DNA of 64,000 bases from Acanthosepion lycidas (lineage: Eukaryota > Mollusca > Cephalopoda > Sepiida > Sepiidae), in the NCBI GenBank assembly GCA_963932145.1, contig OZ010581.1, positions 88,222,555 through 88,286,554 on the forward strand. The letters run 5' to 3'. The notes under the pieces are model-generated. The model was not told where the DNA came from, did not search any database, and worked only from the letters and a program-made list of their open reading frames with translations. A program made the translations under genes and the position numbers. Positions within the stretch are counted from its first letter, which is position 1. Each line of letters opens with the position of its first letter. Of the stretch, positions 32,261 to 45,119 are shown piece by piece.

Positions 32261-34308
32261 AACGGCATATCAACTACTTATGGGTCATTTAATGCCAAAA
32301 TTAAATTTTCTTGGAAGTAATAAAAAATGTCATTCTACATTTACAGTAGTATTCCTAGTAGATGATATTCATTCATTGTGCATACACATGTCCGTGTAAG
32401 CATATTTACTAGAGGCAGTGATATGTGTGTTTTATGTTATAGTGTTGTTGAAGGTATAGTTTGGAATACAGTTTGATTTAAGAAATTGTAGGATAAAGAG
32501 TTCTTTCATGTTAATTGTTTGGTCGGTTGATTTTGTTTAGCGAAATATCAACCTCTATTGGTTATTTTATACCGAAAATTAAATATTTTGAACGCAGCTG
32601 TATGCCTTCAACTACAGATAAAATGTATGTTTGATAATTCTACGATAAATACGTATTGTTGGTAATATAAAAACATAGTGCTAGTATTTGTAGTATAAAA
32701 ATATATTTTCATAGAATTTTGTTTTTGTTTAGAGATTCACTATTTTCCCATAGCTGGATCCCTAACAGGTGCTACCACCTGGGTGGTGGATGGACATGGA
32801 AAGAACAGCAGTTAAGTGGTTCTACGCTCTGCAAAACCATCAGGCTCCCGATCAGAAGCCTTGCCGAAAGATGTAGCTTATCGCCATACCCAAGACTATT
32901 CATTACATGATATTTTCTCCATATTTGATTTCTCTTATTTCTCTTGTACATTAATATTCTTTCGTTGTCTTGTCGTTTTTATTGAGATTGTTGTATTTCA
33001 TTTAATTTGTTTCTTAATTTCTGAACTTTTATATTTTCTTTGTTTCCTTTTTCTCTATTTTACTTTTGACTTTCCTTCTTCTATACATTTTTCTCACTTC
33101 CAATTCATACAGCCATTTTCTTCTTTATCCGCCTTTCCTTTTCTTAGCTTCTTCACAACTCATCGATTCATTATTTTACATTACATTTCATAGCTTTTCT
33201 TTCTTAGTCTTCTTGTATTTCTCTCTTGGTTATATTTGCGTTTGTAATGTTTTTATTTTATATATTTTCCTTTTTCAATTCGCTAGAAGCAGCAGTTGAT
33301 GTAAAAGTCAAGAATTGACAAATCGAAAAGGCAACGTCTTTCATCATGATACAACCAGACCTCACGTCTACTGCACACACGGTATACATTGATATGGTGT
33401 GGCTGAGATATTCTACTACACCCATCACACTCATCTGACCTTACTCATTGAAATTACCGCGTAATTTGATCCCTACATTATTTTAATAGAAAGAAAATGA
33501 TAGGCTCTGGGAAGATCCGATCATGAAACTGCTTAAAAAATGTCGAAATATAGTGGGACAAAATGGCACATATTGGGTAAATAAATCTATGTAAAGATAT
33601 TTAAATAATCTCTTCGAAAATCACTTAAAACGTTGCGAGATGTTCTTCCAACCCAATACTTCATTTAACGATTCAACGTAATAAAATACTAAGCCCTTAT
33701 TGTTTATTATTGTTCTAATACTAATCTGTTATTGAGACTATAGACATGAGAATTTAATCCTTTGATTTTGTTGAGGTATTTTGCTAATTGAGAGTACCAA
33801 ATTAGGGAGAAAAACAAAGGTATTATTCGAATCCTTGATATTGACTAAAATTTATGCCTAAGCTAGCAATTTCTGTAAATGTTCTAAAAAAATGAAAGAA
33901 CTAAAATAAATATGAGTATTATTTCCAGAAAAATATATAATTAACAGAGTAAACTAACTTCAACAAGAATGAAAACTTGAAAACCTAAATATACAAGTTC
34001 CTAAACCAATATATTTGAGCGTTCTTATAGTATGTATGTATCAATATTTCCAGCGATATGAACATACGTTTATGTTTGTATAGACGCACCCGTGAAAGTA
34101 ATGATAACCTGAAACTTATGCACTCAATTGTAACGCGGATGAGAGTAAGCTTTTGCTCCGAATTCCCCTTATTTACTTGTCTGTAACTTTAACAGATGTA
34201 TACAACTGAAGATTATCCTCCATGGTCAAAAATGTTTGAAAGTGCATTGGATGTTCATGTAAAATTTTCTCGGGGGAGGAATAAAAAGGAAAATGGTACT
34301 AGTTATTC

Positions 34309-34310
<2 letters not shown>
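32261..34310. other. Anonymous DNA with a diverged local duplication and a GC-richer patch
   Basis: 32,235-32,310 and 32,520-32,590 are similar ('gttttaacgRcatatcaac...attaaat'), about 286 bp apart. 32,750-32,880 is GC-richer and contains ccacctgggtggtgg. It is followed by a pyrimidine tract at 32,930-33,280. No gene recognised. Confidence 0.4.

Positions 34311-34311
<1 letters not shown>

Positions 34312-34350
<39 letters not shown>
34312..34350. repeat. (TA)n microsatellite
   Basis: About 39 bp of pure TA. Confidence 0.98.
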
Positions 34351-34352
<2 letters not shown>

Positions 34353-35007
34353 TAAAAATGATTCCTTCGCTACAAAAGAGTTCTCATGTTTCAAAAACGA
34401 GATCCGAAACCATCCAAATAATTATTAAAATTAAGTTGAATTTAGGTGTTTAGTACTGTTTCATCTTCAAGCGAAATTTTAGGAATAAGCTATCTCTTGG
34501 TTTACGTGGTGTTTTTAGGCATGGTCCGTTGTGAAATTCATTATTGTGGGAGTGTCTAGGTTTGTTTTCTTCGTTAAGTGGTCAGAGAATTAATTCTTAT
34601 CTTTAGATTTACCATCTTTTGAGAGATTTTACTAAGGTTGGGTAGGTTGTCTATTTCACGGCCAATGTTGTCGGTCATTCTCTAGTTAGTTCCCAGTGGT
34701 GGGTATTTTTATGGCGCGTCTACAAGTCGTTATGTGTCGGGAGGATTGTGTTTTATTATTGTCTATCCGATTATCTGTTTATTTATTTGTTTATTCAAGT
34801 GGGTGTTTTATATACAAACCGTATTGCACTGATTTTCAATTTGCTTTTTGACGACTACAGAAAGGGTTTTTCTTATTTAATGATTTGGCTAAGCTATTAA
34901 GAGTTTTATTAAACTATGTGATTTTTTTATGCTAATTATTTAATGCAAAAGTTTGTTGATGTCTGCAAAAAACCGTTAACTCCTGCCTATAGTTTAATAA
35001 TTTTTCA

Positions 35008-35331
35008 TTATTTATAAACTGTATAATGTGTAGTTTTTCGTGTAGGCATAAAAAGAAATGGGTCATCCCATGTTTTGCAAGTTCTTGTTTTATTTACTAT
35101 TTTCCATTTTACTTTTTGTGTTTTATTCGTTTCTTTTAGATGCCAGAAGTATTGGTATAGAGATGTCTGATTTCTATTTTGAATATTGTTGAAGGAGCTC
35201 TTGTGTTGCCTCCATCTAATTTTAAAATTATTCTTCGTTGAGCCTATGTATATCCTATCAGTGTTAGGACTCTCAATGAATGAGATAGTGCATTGGTATA
35301 CCACGGATTTTGTGAGGCATTTATTTTCCAA
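35008..35331 (-). pseudogene. PLE-1 GIY-YIG endonuclease domain
   Basis: 107 open codons. VYQCTISFIESPNTDRIYIG provides the 'GIY...YIG' type start (here RIYIGSTKNNF), followed by KIRWRQHKSSFNN, with the conserved Arg and His of GIY-YIG nucleases, and then LYQYFWHLKETNK and KVKWKIVNKTRTCKTWDD. It would nick chromosomal DNA to prime reverse transcription. The usual 'CxxCxxEK' tail is partly altered (CKTWDDPFLF). The ORF is open but detached from RT by a frame break. Confidence 0.9.
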
Positions 35332-35377
35332 CGGACAGTCTTTAGGGTTTCTACAATCATATAATTTTTCGTTGTTT

Positions 35378-35761
35378 TTATCTAATTTTAGTTTGAGTTT
35401 TATTACTGTATTGGCACGCGTGTTTTTCTAGGATTTTCTCATTATGTCTTTTTATGATTCTTCCTAGATTTTCAGTGCAGCTGTAACTCGATTTTAAGGT
35501 GTTTTTGTTAAAGATCTCGCTAAGTTTGCTATTAGGGGGAAAGTGCTTTTCGATTAAAGCTAGGAACTTATGTCCTAGTTTGGTACTGACCATTTGGTTA
35601 TACGGAGGGGTATACCAGATGATCTTTCTTTTCCTGTTTTTCTTATTATTGGTACTATCTTTTCTATGGGTTATATCAGCGTTTTTGTATCCGCTATTTT
35701 TCAGGGCTGTGTTATAAAAACTACTGTGTTGTCGGAATATTTCCTTATTTGCTGAGTTCAT
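35378..35761 (-). pseudogene. PLE-1 RT C-terminal (thumb/linker) region
   Basis: 127 open codons. ANKEIFRQHSSFYNTALKNS, then RKRKIIWYTPPYNQMVSTKL and FLALIEKHFPPNSKLSEIFN, then SYSCTENLGRIIKRHN. The 'IIWYNPPYxxxVxTxIGxxFLxLIxKHFPxxxxxxKIFNxxxxKxSYSCxxN' pattern is the conserved block between RT and GIY-YIG in this PLE type. The stop at the end separates it from the endonuclease. Confidence 0.9.
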
Positions 35762-35769
35762 ACTAATTC

Positions 35770-36425
35770 TTTTCTCTATTGATAGGGGTATATACTTAAT
35801 TATAGATGGAGGGTGGTTTGGCTTAGGGTGTCCATACAGGGGATTAGTATTAGGTTTTCTGTAAGGTAGGTGAACGTTGTTCGTTAAGTCTAGGGTTACG
35901 TCTAGGAAGTTTACTTTTTTTAATTTAGTGTTGACTATTATTTTTAAATTTAGTTTACCGAATTCATTATAAATTATCTTTCTAATTTTCTGTTTTAAAA
36001 TTTGTGGAGCTCCTCACTACCATGAGCCCGTTATCTCTGTACAGCCCGATGTCCCTAATGTCTAGTTCGCGGTGGGCGGTTAGATTGTACAGTATAAATA
36101 GACCTACAAGGTCCGAAGATTGTGCAGAGTCTAGAGATCCCATGGTGATGTCAGTTGTCATTGGTGTTTTTAATCCACTGTTCCCATTATGGATGAGGAC
36201 AGATTTCTTTGCACTGAGAATTATGTTCGTTTCTTTCTTAGTTAAGTCAGAATATACTGTAGCAAACTCCAGGGCAGTCGTGAAGAGGTCTTTTGATATT
36301 GACTGGTAGTAATCGACAATATCAGTGCAGTCGGGCTTATTGTCGATGTTGGTAAACCAGTTTATGACTTCTTTGGTGTTGATCCAGAATGTTAATCCAG
36401 TACAATCTATCAGGTTTTGGAAGTC
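35770..36425 (-). pseudogene. PLE-1 reverse transcriptase palm region
   Basis: The minus strand shows VDYYQSISKDLFTTALEFA (matching the first catalytic block, normally 'FYPSI'), ILSAKKSVLIHNGNSGLK, DITMGSLDSAQSSDLVGLFI and DIRDIGLYRDNGLMVV. The catalytic YRDDG pair is YRDNG, so one Asp is mutated. Stops follow. Then YRKPNTNPLYGHPKPNHPPS precedes the thumb. The reaction would be target-primed reverse transcription; the mutation and breaks make it inactive. Confidence 0.88.
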
Positions 36426-36439
36426 CTAGTAACCGGTTA

Positions 36440-38125
36440 ATGTTCCTAAGTACAGTGTTAAAAAAGCAGATAGACAATAAGACCGAAGAGATCATTATAA
36501 AATGATATTGTAAATTCTCAAAAAGTAATATTTCCGTGCCGACTTTAGTGAAATCTGCTCATCTCATCGTTGACTGTTACATTTTAATCATTTTCGCCTT
36601 TTATAAATGTTTATTACGTTATGGAAATAAAAAAAAATATTATGTTATGAGTTATGATATGAATTTGCATTTGGAGTTTTAACGTTTGTTTAAGTATTGA
36701 ACATCAGGGAAAATGTATTTTTGATTATTGTAAATGTGGGCCCACGTAAGGATCAGCCTCACTACAGTTGTAATGGTATTTCATTCATATTTTGATTGTC
36801 CCATAGATTATTGTGTTGTATCTGGTGTAAATTTTTACCTTGACACTTTCTTTGTTGATAATGACAGCGCCTCTCACCCCGCCTGTTAAATTACTGGAAT
36901 CCGTTATTACTATTTTCATAAGTGAAGATATATATTAATATATTTTACTCTCGATTTCTCTCATGTTCTCGCTACTGACACAAGTGTTTAACCGCCATTC
37001 CCATGATTTCTTTCAGCTGGGTTATTCTTGTTGGAATGGTAAAAGGAGTAAAACAAATAAGCAAATTCGAACAATGGTATTAAACAAGAACGGCCGAAAA
37101 AATATATCATTCAATACTGTGTATTAAAACAACAAAAAATGAAAATAGTGCCTCGTCTAATATTTGGAGCAATAATAATAATGATAATAATAATATACCT
37201 TTTAAGAAAGCAGGAAACCATACCGAATTATCTATCGACTAACCCAATTGTGCTAAAGATAACAAAGAATAAGATAATTATATAATAGTTTTTGTATTGA
37301 AAATATAATCTTCTACTCTAAAGTTGTAATAGTGAGCATCATTACTGTTTCATATTCTACCACGGATGTTAAATAGATGGGCTTTTAATTTTTAACTGTA
37401 GTATCAACTCTGAAATATTTATAATTCAACAACGTTTGAAATAAAACTCTGAGGTACAAACAACAAGGCAGCATGCGTGCTTGTGATTAAAATCGATCAA
37501 GGTCTTTACATTTGAGAATAATATTTACAAACTCGTTCTAATTGCACAATCAACTGAACACGATACTTGGCAATGTCAGGTCTTATTCAATCATTCGCTG
37601 TGGACGCTGTGTGCAGTTTTAGTGTGATAATGACGAGGAGTAACACTCAGGCCATAGGCCAAAACGAAAGAAACGCCGTGAAATCAGCTCCGAATCAGTT
37701 TACTTGAATAAAGACAGGCCGTTATGTGTATTGCGTGAATGTCGTGACGAATCAGTTAAGAACAAGACATAAGTAAATAAATATGTGTGCACGAATCAAC
37801 ATGCTGTGCTATTTGTTTTATATCCAGCAATCTAGTGAATGAATATAAAATTAAAGAAGGAAGTACTTTCGAAAAACATGGTTATTAGTTACAATAATTC
37901 ATTAACAAAATAAGACATATTAAGAAATAAATAAAGCATAAAATGTTATTTCAATATTAATTATAAACACATTGTTTCAATTTTGTTTTGTATTTTATAT
38001 CATTTCGGATTATCATTTTTTTTTCCTAAAAATCAATATCAATAACCATTAAAATAACCAATACAAATCAATATCGATATATAGATCCAGTATCGAAAGA
38101 TACTAAGGATACCATGGACCGGAAT
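36440..38125. other. No recognised feature
   Basis: AT-rich anonymous DNA. Confidence 0.5.
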
Positions 38126-38129
38126 TGTG

Positions 38130-38460
38130 AGCAACAACGAGGTTTTAGAGAAAATAGAAAAAAGGAAACTAATACTTAACATCTGGAAGAGACAGCTAAA
38201 ATTTCTGAGGCACAATTAAGAAAGAGGGCTTAGAAAATCTGATCCTCACAGAACAGATTGAGGACGAGAAGGACGGAGGAAAACAACACATGACCTACTT
38301 AATAAGCTTGAGTAAATGGATGGCGAAACAGAGTTTAGAAGAAATAAGTAAAAGACAAAATTTATTAAAAGCTACAAAGGTCAAGAAGTTGTGAAGAGCC
38401 ATGATCACCTACGTCCTGAAGGGACACGACGCGTAAAGAAGAATAAATTGGAGTCAAGTC
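38130..38460 (+). pseudogene. RTE-like LINE, C-terminal end remnant (copy 2)
   Basis: Plus-strand frames contain EKIEKRKLILNIWKRQLKFL, KEGLENLILTEQIE, RKTTHDLLNKLE/QWMAKQSLEEISK and KATKVKKLWRAMITYVLKGH. This is the same C-terminal pattern as copies 1 and 3, and the best preserved of the three. It lacks the RT core. Orientation is opposite to the LINE RT remnant at 41.6-42.5 kb. Confidence 0.75.
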
Positions 38461-38464
38461 TAGA

Positions 38465-38795
38465 TTGTTATCTAACTACGTTGTTATTATGAAAAAATCC
38501 TTTCGGAAAATATTTGTAGACCTTGCTTTATCGGTCGTTGCTGTTTATCAATTTACGCATTTATCTGTAACTTCTAGAAGGGCATAAATGTTGCTTCAAC
38601 CTAGTTATATTAAATTTTATTGCTAGTTTTCTTGATAGCCTAAATAATCAAACAAAATTACGAAATTAAATTAAATATAACCATTTGAAGGGAGATTTTA
38701 ATTTGTTACAGAAAATACATTATTCACAAAACCATATTAATAAATTACTAACACATGAAAAAATAAGGTATTTTTCCCATCGCCAAGTTTAGTGA
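38465..38795. other. No recognised feature
   Basis: AT-rich; may hold the LINE 3' untranslated tail. Confidence 0.4.
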
Positions 38796-38799
38796 TAAG

Positions 38800-39215
38800 T
38801 GTCCTTTTCTGTTTTTATATATTGTATGTTTTTCTCGTCTTTTTTTCGTGCTGTCCGATATATTTGTCTAATGTCTGTTGTATCATTTCTTTTTCTGTTA
38901 TGAGTTTTCCCTGTGAAGATTTAATGCAGCCTATTGAAGAACACGTTTTCCGTGTTATTACTTTCATGCATGCTTGCTACGTCCAGCACATAAATTCACT
39001 GGTTGAATTAATTTCTAAAAATGGGGTACAGCAAAACTTTCCAGTGCACTAACGTCTGCAATTGAATTTCCCTTTATTAATGAATCTATCTTCAAACCAT
39101 TGTATTCATATATGTATACCTACAAAATCATTAGATGAAATATTTTCTCACATCACTGAATATGGGGTCGTGTACATGAAAGCAACTGATTTTCTAATTT
39201 TAATCCGTAACAAAT
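38800..39215. repeat. Unclassified dispersed repeat, copy 1
   Basis: Clearly similar to 42,741-43,115 in the same orientation. Shared landmarks: gtccttttYtgttt, tcgtgctgtccgaWRtattt, gttgtatcatttcttttt, cacatcactgaatatggggY and cgtgtacatgaaa. A minus-strand reading shows partly conserved peptide-like stretches (for example EKEMIQQTLDKY), so it may once have been coding. Family unknown. Confidence 0.75.
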
Positions 39216-39219
39216 AAAT

Positions 39220-40375
39220 AAATCATTTTCTAGGTCATATTAATAAATTATAAATTCATGTAAAAAAAATAGGTGACTTGAGCTTTCGAAGTTTCTCATG
39301 AAATGTGCCTCTCTCGCTATTCTTGGATCACCAAGTCATAGCTAATGTCAGGGGAATTATACTAGACTAGATAATGTTTCGCCGCAGGTCTATTTACTCG
39401 TATCTCTCTTACTACTCCACCTGGAGACCAGTTTCAGTAGAAAGTAAACACATACTTGTGACAAATATTTGGGTATGTGCCATTTCTGTATAAGAGAAAC
39501 AGTATCACCGGGCAAGTATTTACCTTCAAACAAAATTTGAGAATTTTAAAATCTTTATACTTAATGTTATGTGTATATATTTATTTAAATGTCTAATCAA
39601 AAGTAATGCCGATATATATTCTTGAAATTAATTATTTGAGGAATAAAGCAGGAAGCATTGTTAATTAAAAAAAAAATAATTTAGAGTATAAATTCTTCAA
39701 TCATTTCTAGGAAAGCAATTAACTTCATATGAAAGAAAAATGTATTCAAATATGAAACAAAATAAAATGAAACGTGACATACTAATCATTAGTGGGTATT
39801 TTACCGACCAGTCGATCTTAATGATCATCTTATGAACATTCTAATTTAAATGAGAGAAAATTAAGGAAACACTCGAGACAATATGTCATTAATTCAATTG
39901 ACGTTTTAAGATTGTAAATTATATTTAGTTTAATGTATTCATTCGAAAATGATATGCGAATATACATGCAAAGTTTAAAATTCTTTATCATTCTTTCAAG
40001 AAGGGTCTGTTACATAAGAGTTTTTTTAAAAAATAAGACTGATATATGACAACCTTTTAATGAGAGATTATTACATGACAGTTTTAACCATGACTTTTAT
40101 TTACTTTGTATTTGAGTGGTGTACCACATTCATATACCGTTTGTTCTCATCCAGTCTTCGCTTCAGGACTCAGTACAAGATGGGACCGTTCTTAATTACT
40201 GGTGGCGAAAACGGAATATTTTTTAACGGCGGAGTTTTCATAAAAGGTTATTGCAGAATTATCATATATAGACTGTTCATTAAAACGTACTCCCTTTCTA
40301 TTTTTTAGATCAGAGTGTTGTCAATTTTATTTAAACGAAAACCGTAAAGCCAAATTTTAGTTGCACAAAAATATT
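39220..40375. other. No recognised feature
   Basis: Anonymous AT-rich DNA. The open frame 40,060-40,308 (plus) has no motif I recognise. Confidence 0.5.
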
Positions 40376-40379
40376 TCAA

Positions 40380-41050
40380 TGACACTTAATTTCTATAACA
40401 GCAAACGAATTTGTATATTGCAGAATCTATTGTGCTATCAATGCATGCTTTGTCTGTTCCAGCTGCACCAAAGCACACGTAAATCCTAATGCTGTCACCA
40501 TGTTTAATGGTTGGTATCAAGTTCTTCAAAAGTTGTATTAGGAGATTGCAAGATGTACCAGCAATTTTTCTTCCACAAAAGCTCTAATTTGGTCTCACCT
40601 GACTATAAAACTTTTGCCAGAATGTTTCTAGCTTTGTCATAGCTGAGGCGAGTATACATGTGCTATTTCGTAAGCAGTGGCTTTTTCCAGACTTTCTACT
40701 ATGAAGATCGGCATTGTTCAGATTTTGTTGCACTGAAGATATATGCACATCGATTCCGACATTGGCCAGTGAGTATTGTAGAACCGCAAATGTCACAGCA
40801 GGATATGCATGGTCTTGCTGTACTAGATGGCTAATTTCTCTTGCTGTTATTTTTTGCGGAGGCCACTTCTTGCTTGTGATGCCATCATACCAAAGGACTT
40901 GCATTTATAAATAATTTATTGCACGATGGAGAAGTGTGCTCCAAATAGTTTAGACAGTTTTTCGTAGCATTATTCATCATTACAGATTTCAACTATGCAA
41001 TTTTTTTAAACTTCAGGATGTTTTATGAACTTTGCATATATATTTTTAAA
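40380..41050 (-). pseudogene. Tc1-like transposase remnant
   Basis: From the N-terminal side the minus strand shows FGAHFSIVQ-IIYKCKSFG, ASQARSGLRKKITAREISHL, VQQDHAYPAVTFAVLQYSLA, NVGIDVHISSVQQNLNNADL and TKLETFWQKF. These correspond to the bipartite paired-type DNA-binding region and the start of the DDE domain ('FWxxVLWSDETKxxLF', frameshifted here). A later frame gives TIKHGDSIRIYVCFGAAGT (the 'GGGSIMxWGCFxxxG' block, second Asp region nearby). The rest is missing. A normal Tc1 transposase is about 340 residues; around 220 codons remain. Nuclear cut-and-paste transposase, inactive. Confidence 0.9.
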
Positions 41051-41220
41051 GTTAGTCTCTAACTGCACACATGTGCTTACACAATTAGCTATATTATTAG
41101 ACTGCAATTTACATAGCTTACCAAAAACATGAACACGTGTCATTTTCATTCTAACACATACATAAAAATATATTTACACTAGCAATCATGTAAAACAAAA
41201 ATACAGATTGTAAATATAAG

Positions 41221-41352
41221 TGTTCACTTTCTTTTGCGCATCTTAATTTTTAATTTTATTCCAGCTTGATAAAGATCTTTGAAATTGGTTGTAATTCATT
41301 TAATACAGTTTTTTATTGGTGTTCACTTACTACATCCTTTTGCCCAGCACTA
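41221..41352 (-). repeat. Tc1 terminal inverted repeat/5' end of the Tc1 remnant
   Basis: On the minus strand the end reads tagtgctgggcaaaaggatg..., then tagtaagtgaacacc, with an inner segment ending in agaaagtgaacact, directly upstream of the Tc1 transposase remnant. The partner end beyond 40.38 kb was not found. It abuts a (TA)n run, consistent with TA-target insertion followed by expansion. Confidence 0.65.
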
Positions 41353-41375
41353 TATATATATATATATATATATAT
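41351..41375. repeat. (TA)n microsatellite at the Tc1 boundary
   Basis: 25 bp of TA immediately outside the Tc1 end. Confidence 0.9.
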
Positions 41376-41599
41376 GCCAATATAAATGTGTTGAAGAGTT
41401 TCATTATCTAAGTAATAACAAAAACTTTCATAGAATTAGTTTCCTAATAACGAAATAATTGTACTCGCCGAATCTCACTCTTTCTTTTGTCCTGTGAGTA
41501 TTAGATTCTATATTCCTGAAATATCGAGCATAATTAATAAGAATTATAGTCGACAATTCAGCTGCCACTTTCTGATTTTAAATATAAGTATTATTATGT

Positions 41600-42470
41600 T
41601 ATCATTTGAGCTTTCCTTAACATGTTATCTTTCCTTCGATCCACAGTATTCTTAGCATTCGTTGATAAAACGACATCTATTTCGTTTCAAGTTTTTCCTT
41701 CATCTCTGAGGAGAATGTCCGGCATTTATTGCCATATAGTTGAGTCAGTATTTCATATCAATTCTGCATTATTTTCCTACTTTTTAAGGATATTTTCCTA
41801 TCAGTTACTACGTGGCTTAGGCTGTGGACGTTATCCTTCATTATTCCAGTTCGCGCTCGGATGTCTGTGTCACATTTCCTGTTGTCTGTTATTACACTAA
41901 CGATGTAGTTCTTTACTTGAACGAATCAGTGGTCTTTATTACATGGACTGTCTCTTTCCATGACGACGGTGCATTCTGTTTTCTTACAGTTAATTATACT
42001 TGCTTTCCTTTATTATCCTGAGTCAGATATGCTTTAGCTTTCATTCTGAGTCTGCCATGAATATCCGCGTATATTACGTTGTTAAAATATATCCAACAGT
42101 AATATTTTTTGACAGGTCTTCTAGTTATCTTAATATCGTATTGTTGAATAGCTCAATAAATCCAGTGAGAAAAAGCATCCTAGTTTTCTGTATAATCTGA
42201 AATAATTCGAGATCCGCCTGCACACTGTAAAAGGTTTCATTAGATAATAGGGGACATCCACAAGCAAACATTGGAGAACATAAGTTACCTCTTCCGGTGT
42301 TCCATAAACAGATGATTGTCCAGAGGCCAGTGGATGTTTGTATTTGTATACCTTTCTCGTTTAAATCAATCTTTTCTAGTATTTCGTGGAGATCTTTCTG
42401 TCATTCTCTATCAAATGCCTTTGCATAATCTATTGAACATTGGTCATTTTGTTTTCTATTTGTGCTCTAT
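41600..42470 (-). pseudogene. RTE-like LINE reverse transcriptase remnant
   Basis: On the minus strand, allowing frameshifts: SIDYAKAFDRE (catalytic Asp of 'DYxKAFD'), LHEILEKIDLNEKGI, STGLWTIICLWN, FNNTILR.LEDLSKNI, NVIYADIHGRLRMKAK (in place of the YADD block), NLTLNCKKTECTVVMERDSP, RKCDTDIRARTGIMKDNVHS, ISLKSRKI and QRMLRILWIEGK. The order matches an RTE-type ORF2 from RT palm through thumb to the C-terminal 'YRRMLRIPWTE' block. The catalytic YADD is degraded. It stops where LINE C-terminal copies 1-3 would continue, so all four are probably parts of one family. Confidence 0.8.
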
Positions 42471-42740
42471 TTTCGTTCTAATATTTTTAAGATGTCTATT
42501 CATTAAAATACTAATGATGAAAATTTATTAGGCAGTTCATCAAACTGATTGTCCAATAGAATATGCAATCATTTGCATCTGATTGATGTAGCATCTCAGT
42601 AAGAGTTGTTGCATTTCCCCAATGTCGTATGCCAGAATAACATTAAACTTATCGTTCCCAAAATCGTTTAAGGCTGGCAGAATATGGATTACAATCTTAC
42701 TCAATTCTTGAAGTTCTGCCAATCTTACATAACAATACGG

Positions 42741-43115
42741 GTCCTTTTTTGTTTCATATATTGTAAGTTTCTCTCGTCAGTTTTCGTGCTGTCCGAAGTA
42801 TTTGTTCAATGACTGTTGTATCATTTCTTTTTGTATTATGAGTCTTCCCTTTGAAGATTCAATACAGCCTATTGAAGATCACATTTTCCGTTTAATTTCT
42901 TTTATGCCTGCTTGTTACATCCAGCGCATAAATCATCTGGTTGAATTAATTTCCAAAATGTGTTAAAGCGAAACTCACCAGTGCAATAACGTCTACAATT
43001 GAATTTCCAATCAATGTGTTTATACCAAAAAATATCATCAAGTGAACTATTTTTCCACATCACTGAATATGGGGCCGTGTACATGAAAACAAGCTTATGT
43101 TAAACTGGTTTTCTA
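42741..43115. repeat. Unclassified dispersed repeat, copy 2
   Basis: Same orientation and same landmarks as 38,800-39,215. The minus-strand frame here is open for 60 codons (42,902-43,084), ending LIQPDDLCAGCNKQA, while the same region of copy 1 has stops. Confidence 0.75.
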
Positions 43116-43261
43116 TACAGTCAATTTTTGTCTAAATAAATTCTCAATTTATACTTACCTACATTTTAATTTTAATGAGTAAACCGACGTGGAAAGAATA
43201 ATGAAACGTAAATGTTATTTATTATTAAATATTCTGAATATCCTATTTGTATATTAGGACG

Positions 43262-43380
43262 ATATTGGACACGGCTGAGTAATGGGTATCGGCTCGGACT
43301 GAGGAGTCGGAGAGCCGAGTTCGAATTCCAGTCGATTCACTTAGGTGCTAATACACTTGGGAAAGGTAGGATTCCTTTTT
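43262..43380 (+). mobile_element. tRNA-derived SINE (copy 2, best-preserved head)
   Basis: The tRNA-like head has ggctgagtaatggg as an A-box-like segment (43,273-43,286) and gagttcgaattcc as a B box (43,317-43,329), 30-odd bp apart. These are Pol III internal promoter elements. A family tail follows (gattcacttaggtgctaata...cacttgggaaagg). The head cannot fold into a complete functional tRNA with a proper acceptor stem, so it is a SINE, not a tRNA gene. Relative in tail and layout to 9.37, 54.6 and 58.8 kb. Confidence 0.75.
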
Positions 43381-43389
43381 TTATGGGTA

Positions 43390-45116
<1,727 letters not shown>

Positions 45117-45119
45117 CTA

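Larger units (their letters stand above)
34860..36425 (-). mobile_element. PLE-1: Penelope-like element, 5'-truncated
   Basis: Minus-strand element with RT followed by a GIY-YIG endonuclease, the diagnostic PLE architecture. Coding similarity begins abruptly near 36,425 (DFQNLIDCTGLTFWI), so the N-terminus is lost, and fades near 34,900 after LLNYRQELTVFCRHQQ. The RT is of the kind with GLYRDDGL, which I associate with Neptune-type PLEs (from memory). Two or three frameshifts and stops. PLE-2 and PLE-3 belong to a different PLE type, judged by their RT and GIY-YIG sequence. Confidence 0.9.

Noticed and set aside
31828..32262. 144-codon Phe/Ser-rich frame suggesting a membrane protein
   Set aside because: It lies in a pyrimidine-rich tract where stops are rare. 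Two overlapping frames are equally open and none shows protein-like variation.
35186..35717. Plus-strand hydrophobic frames opposite PLE-1
   Set aside because: Antisense shadows of the GIY-YIG and RT-thumb coding sequence.
43262..43345. tRNA gene
   Set aside because: A and B boxes are present but there is no convincing acceptor stem or anticodon arm, and a SINE tail follows.
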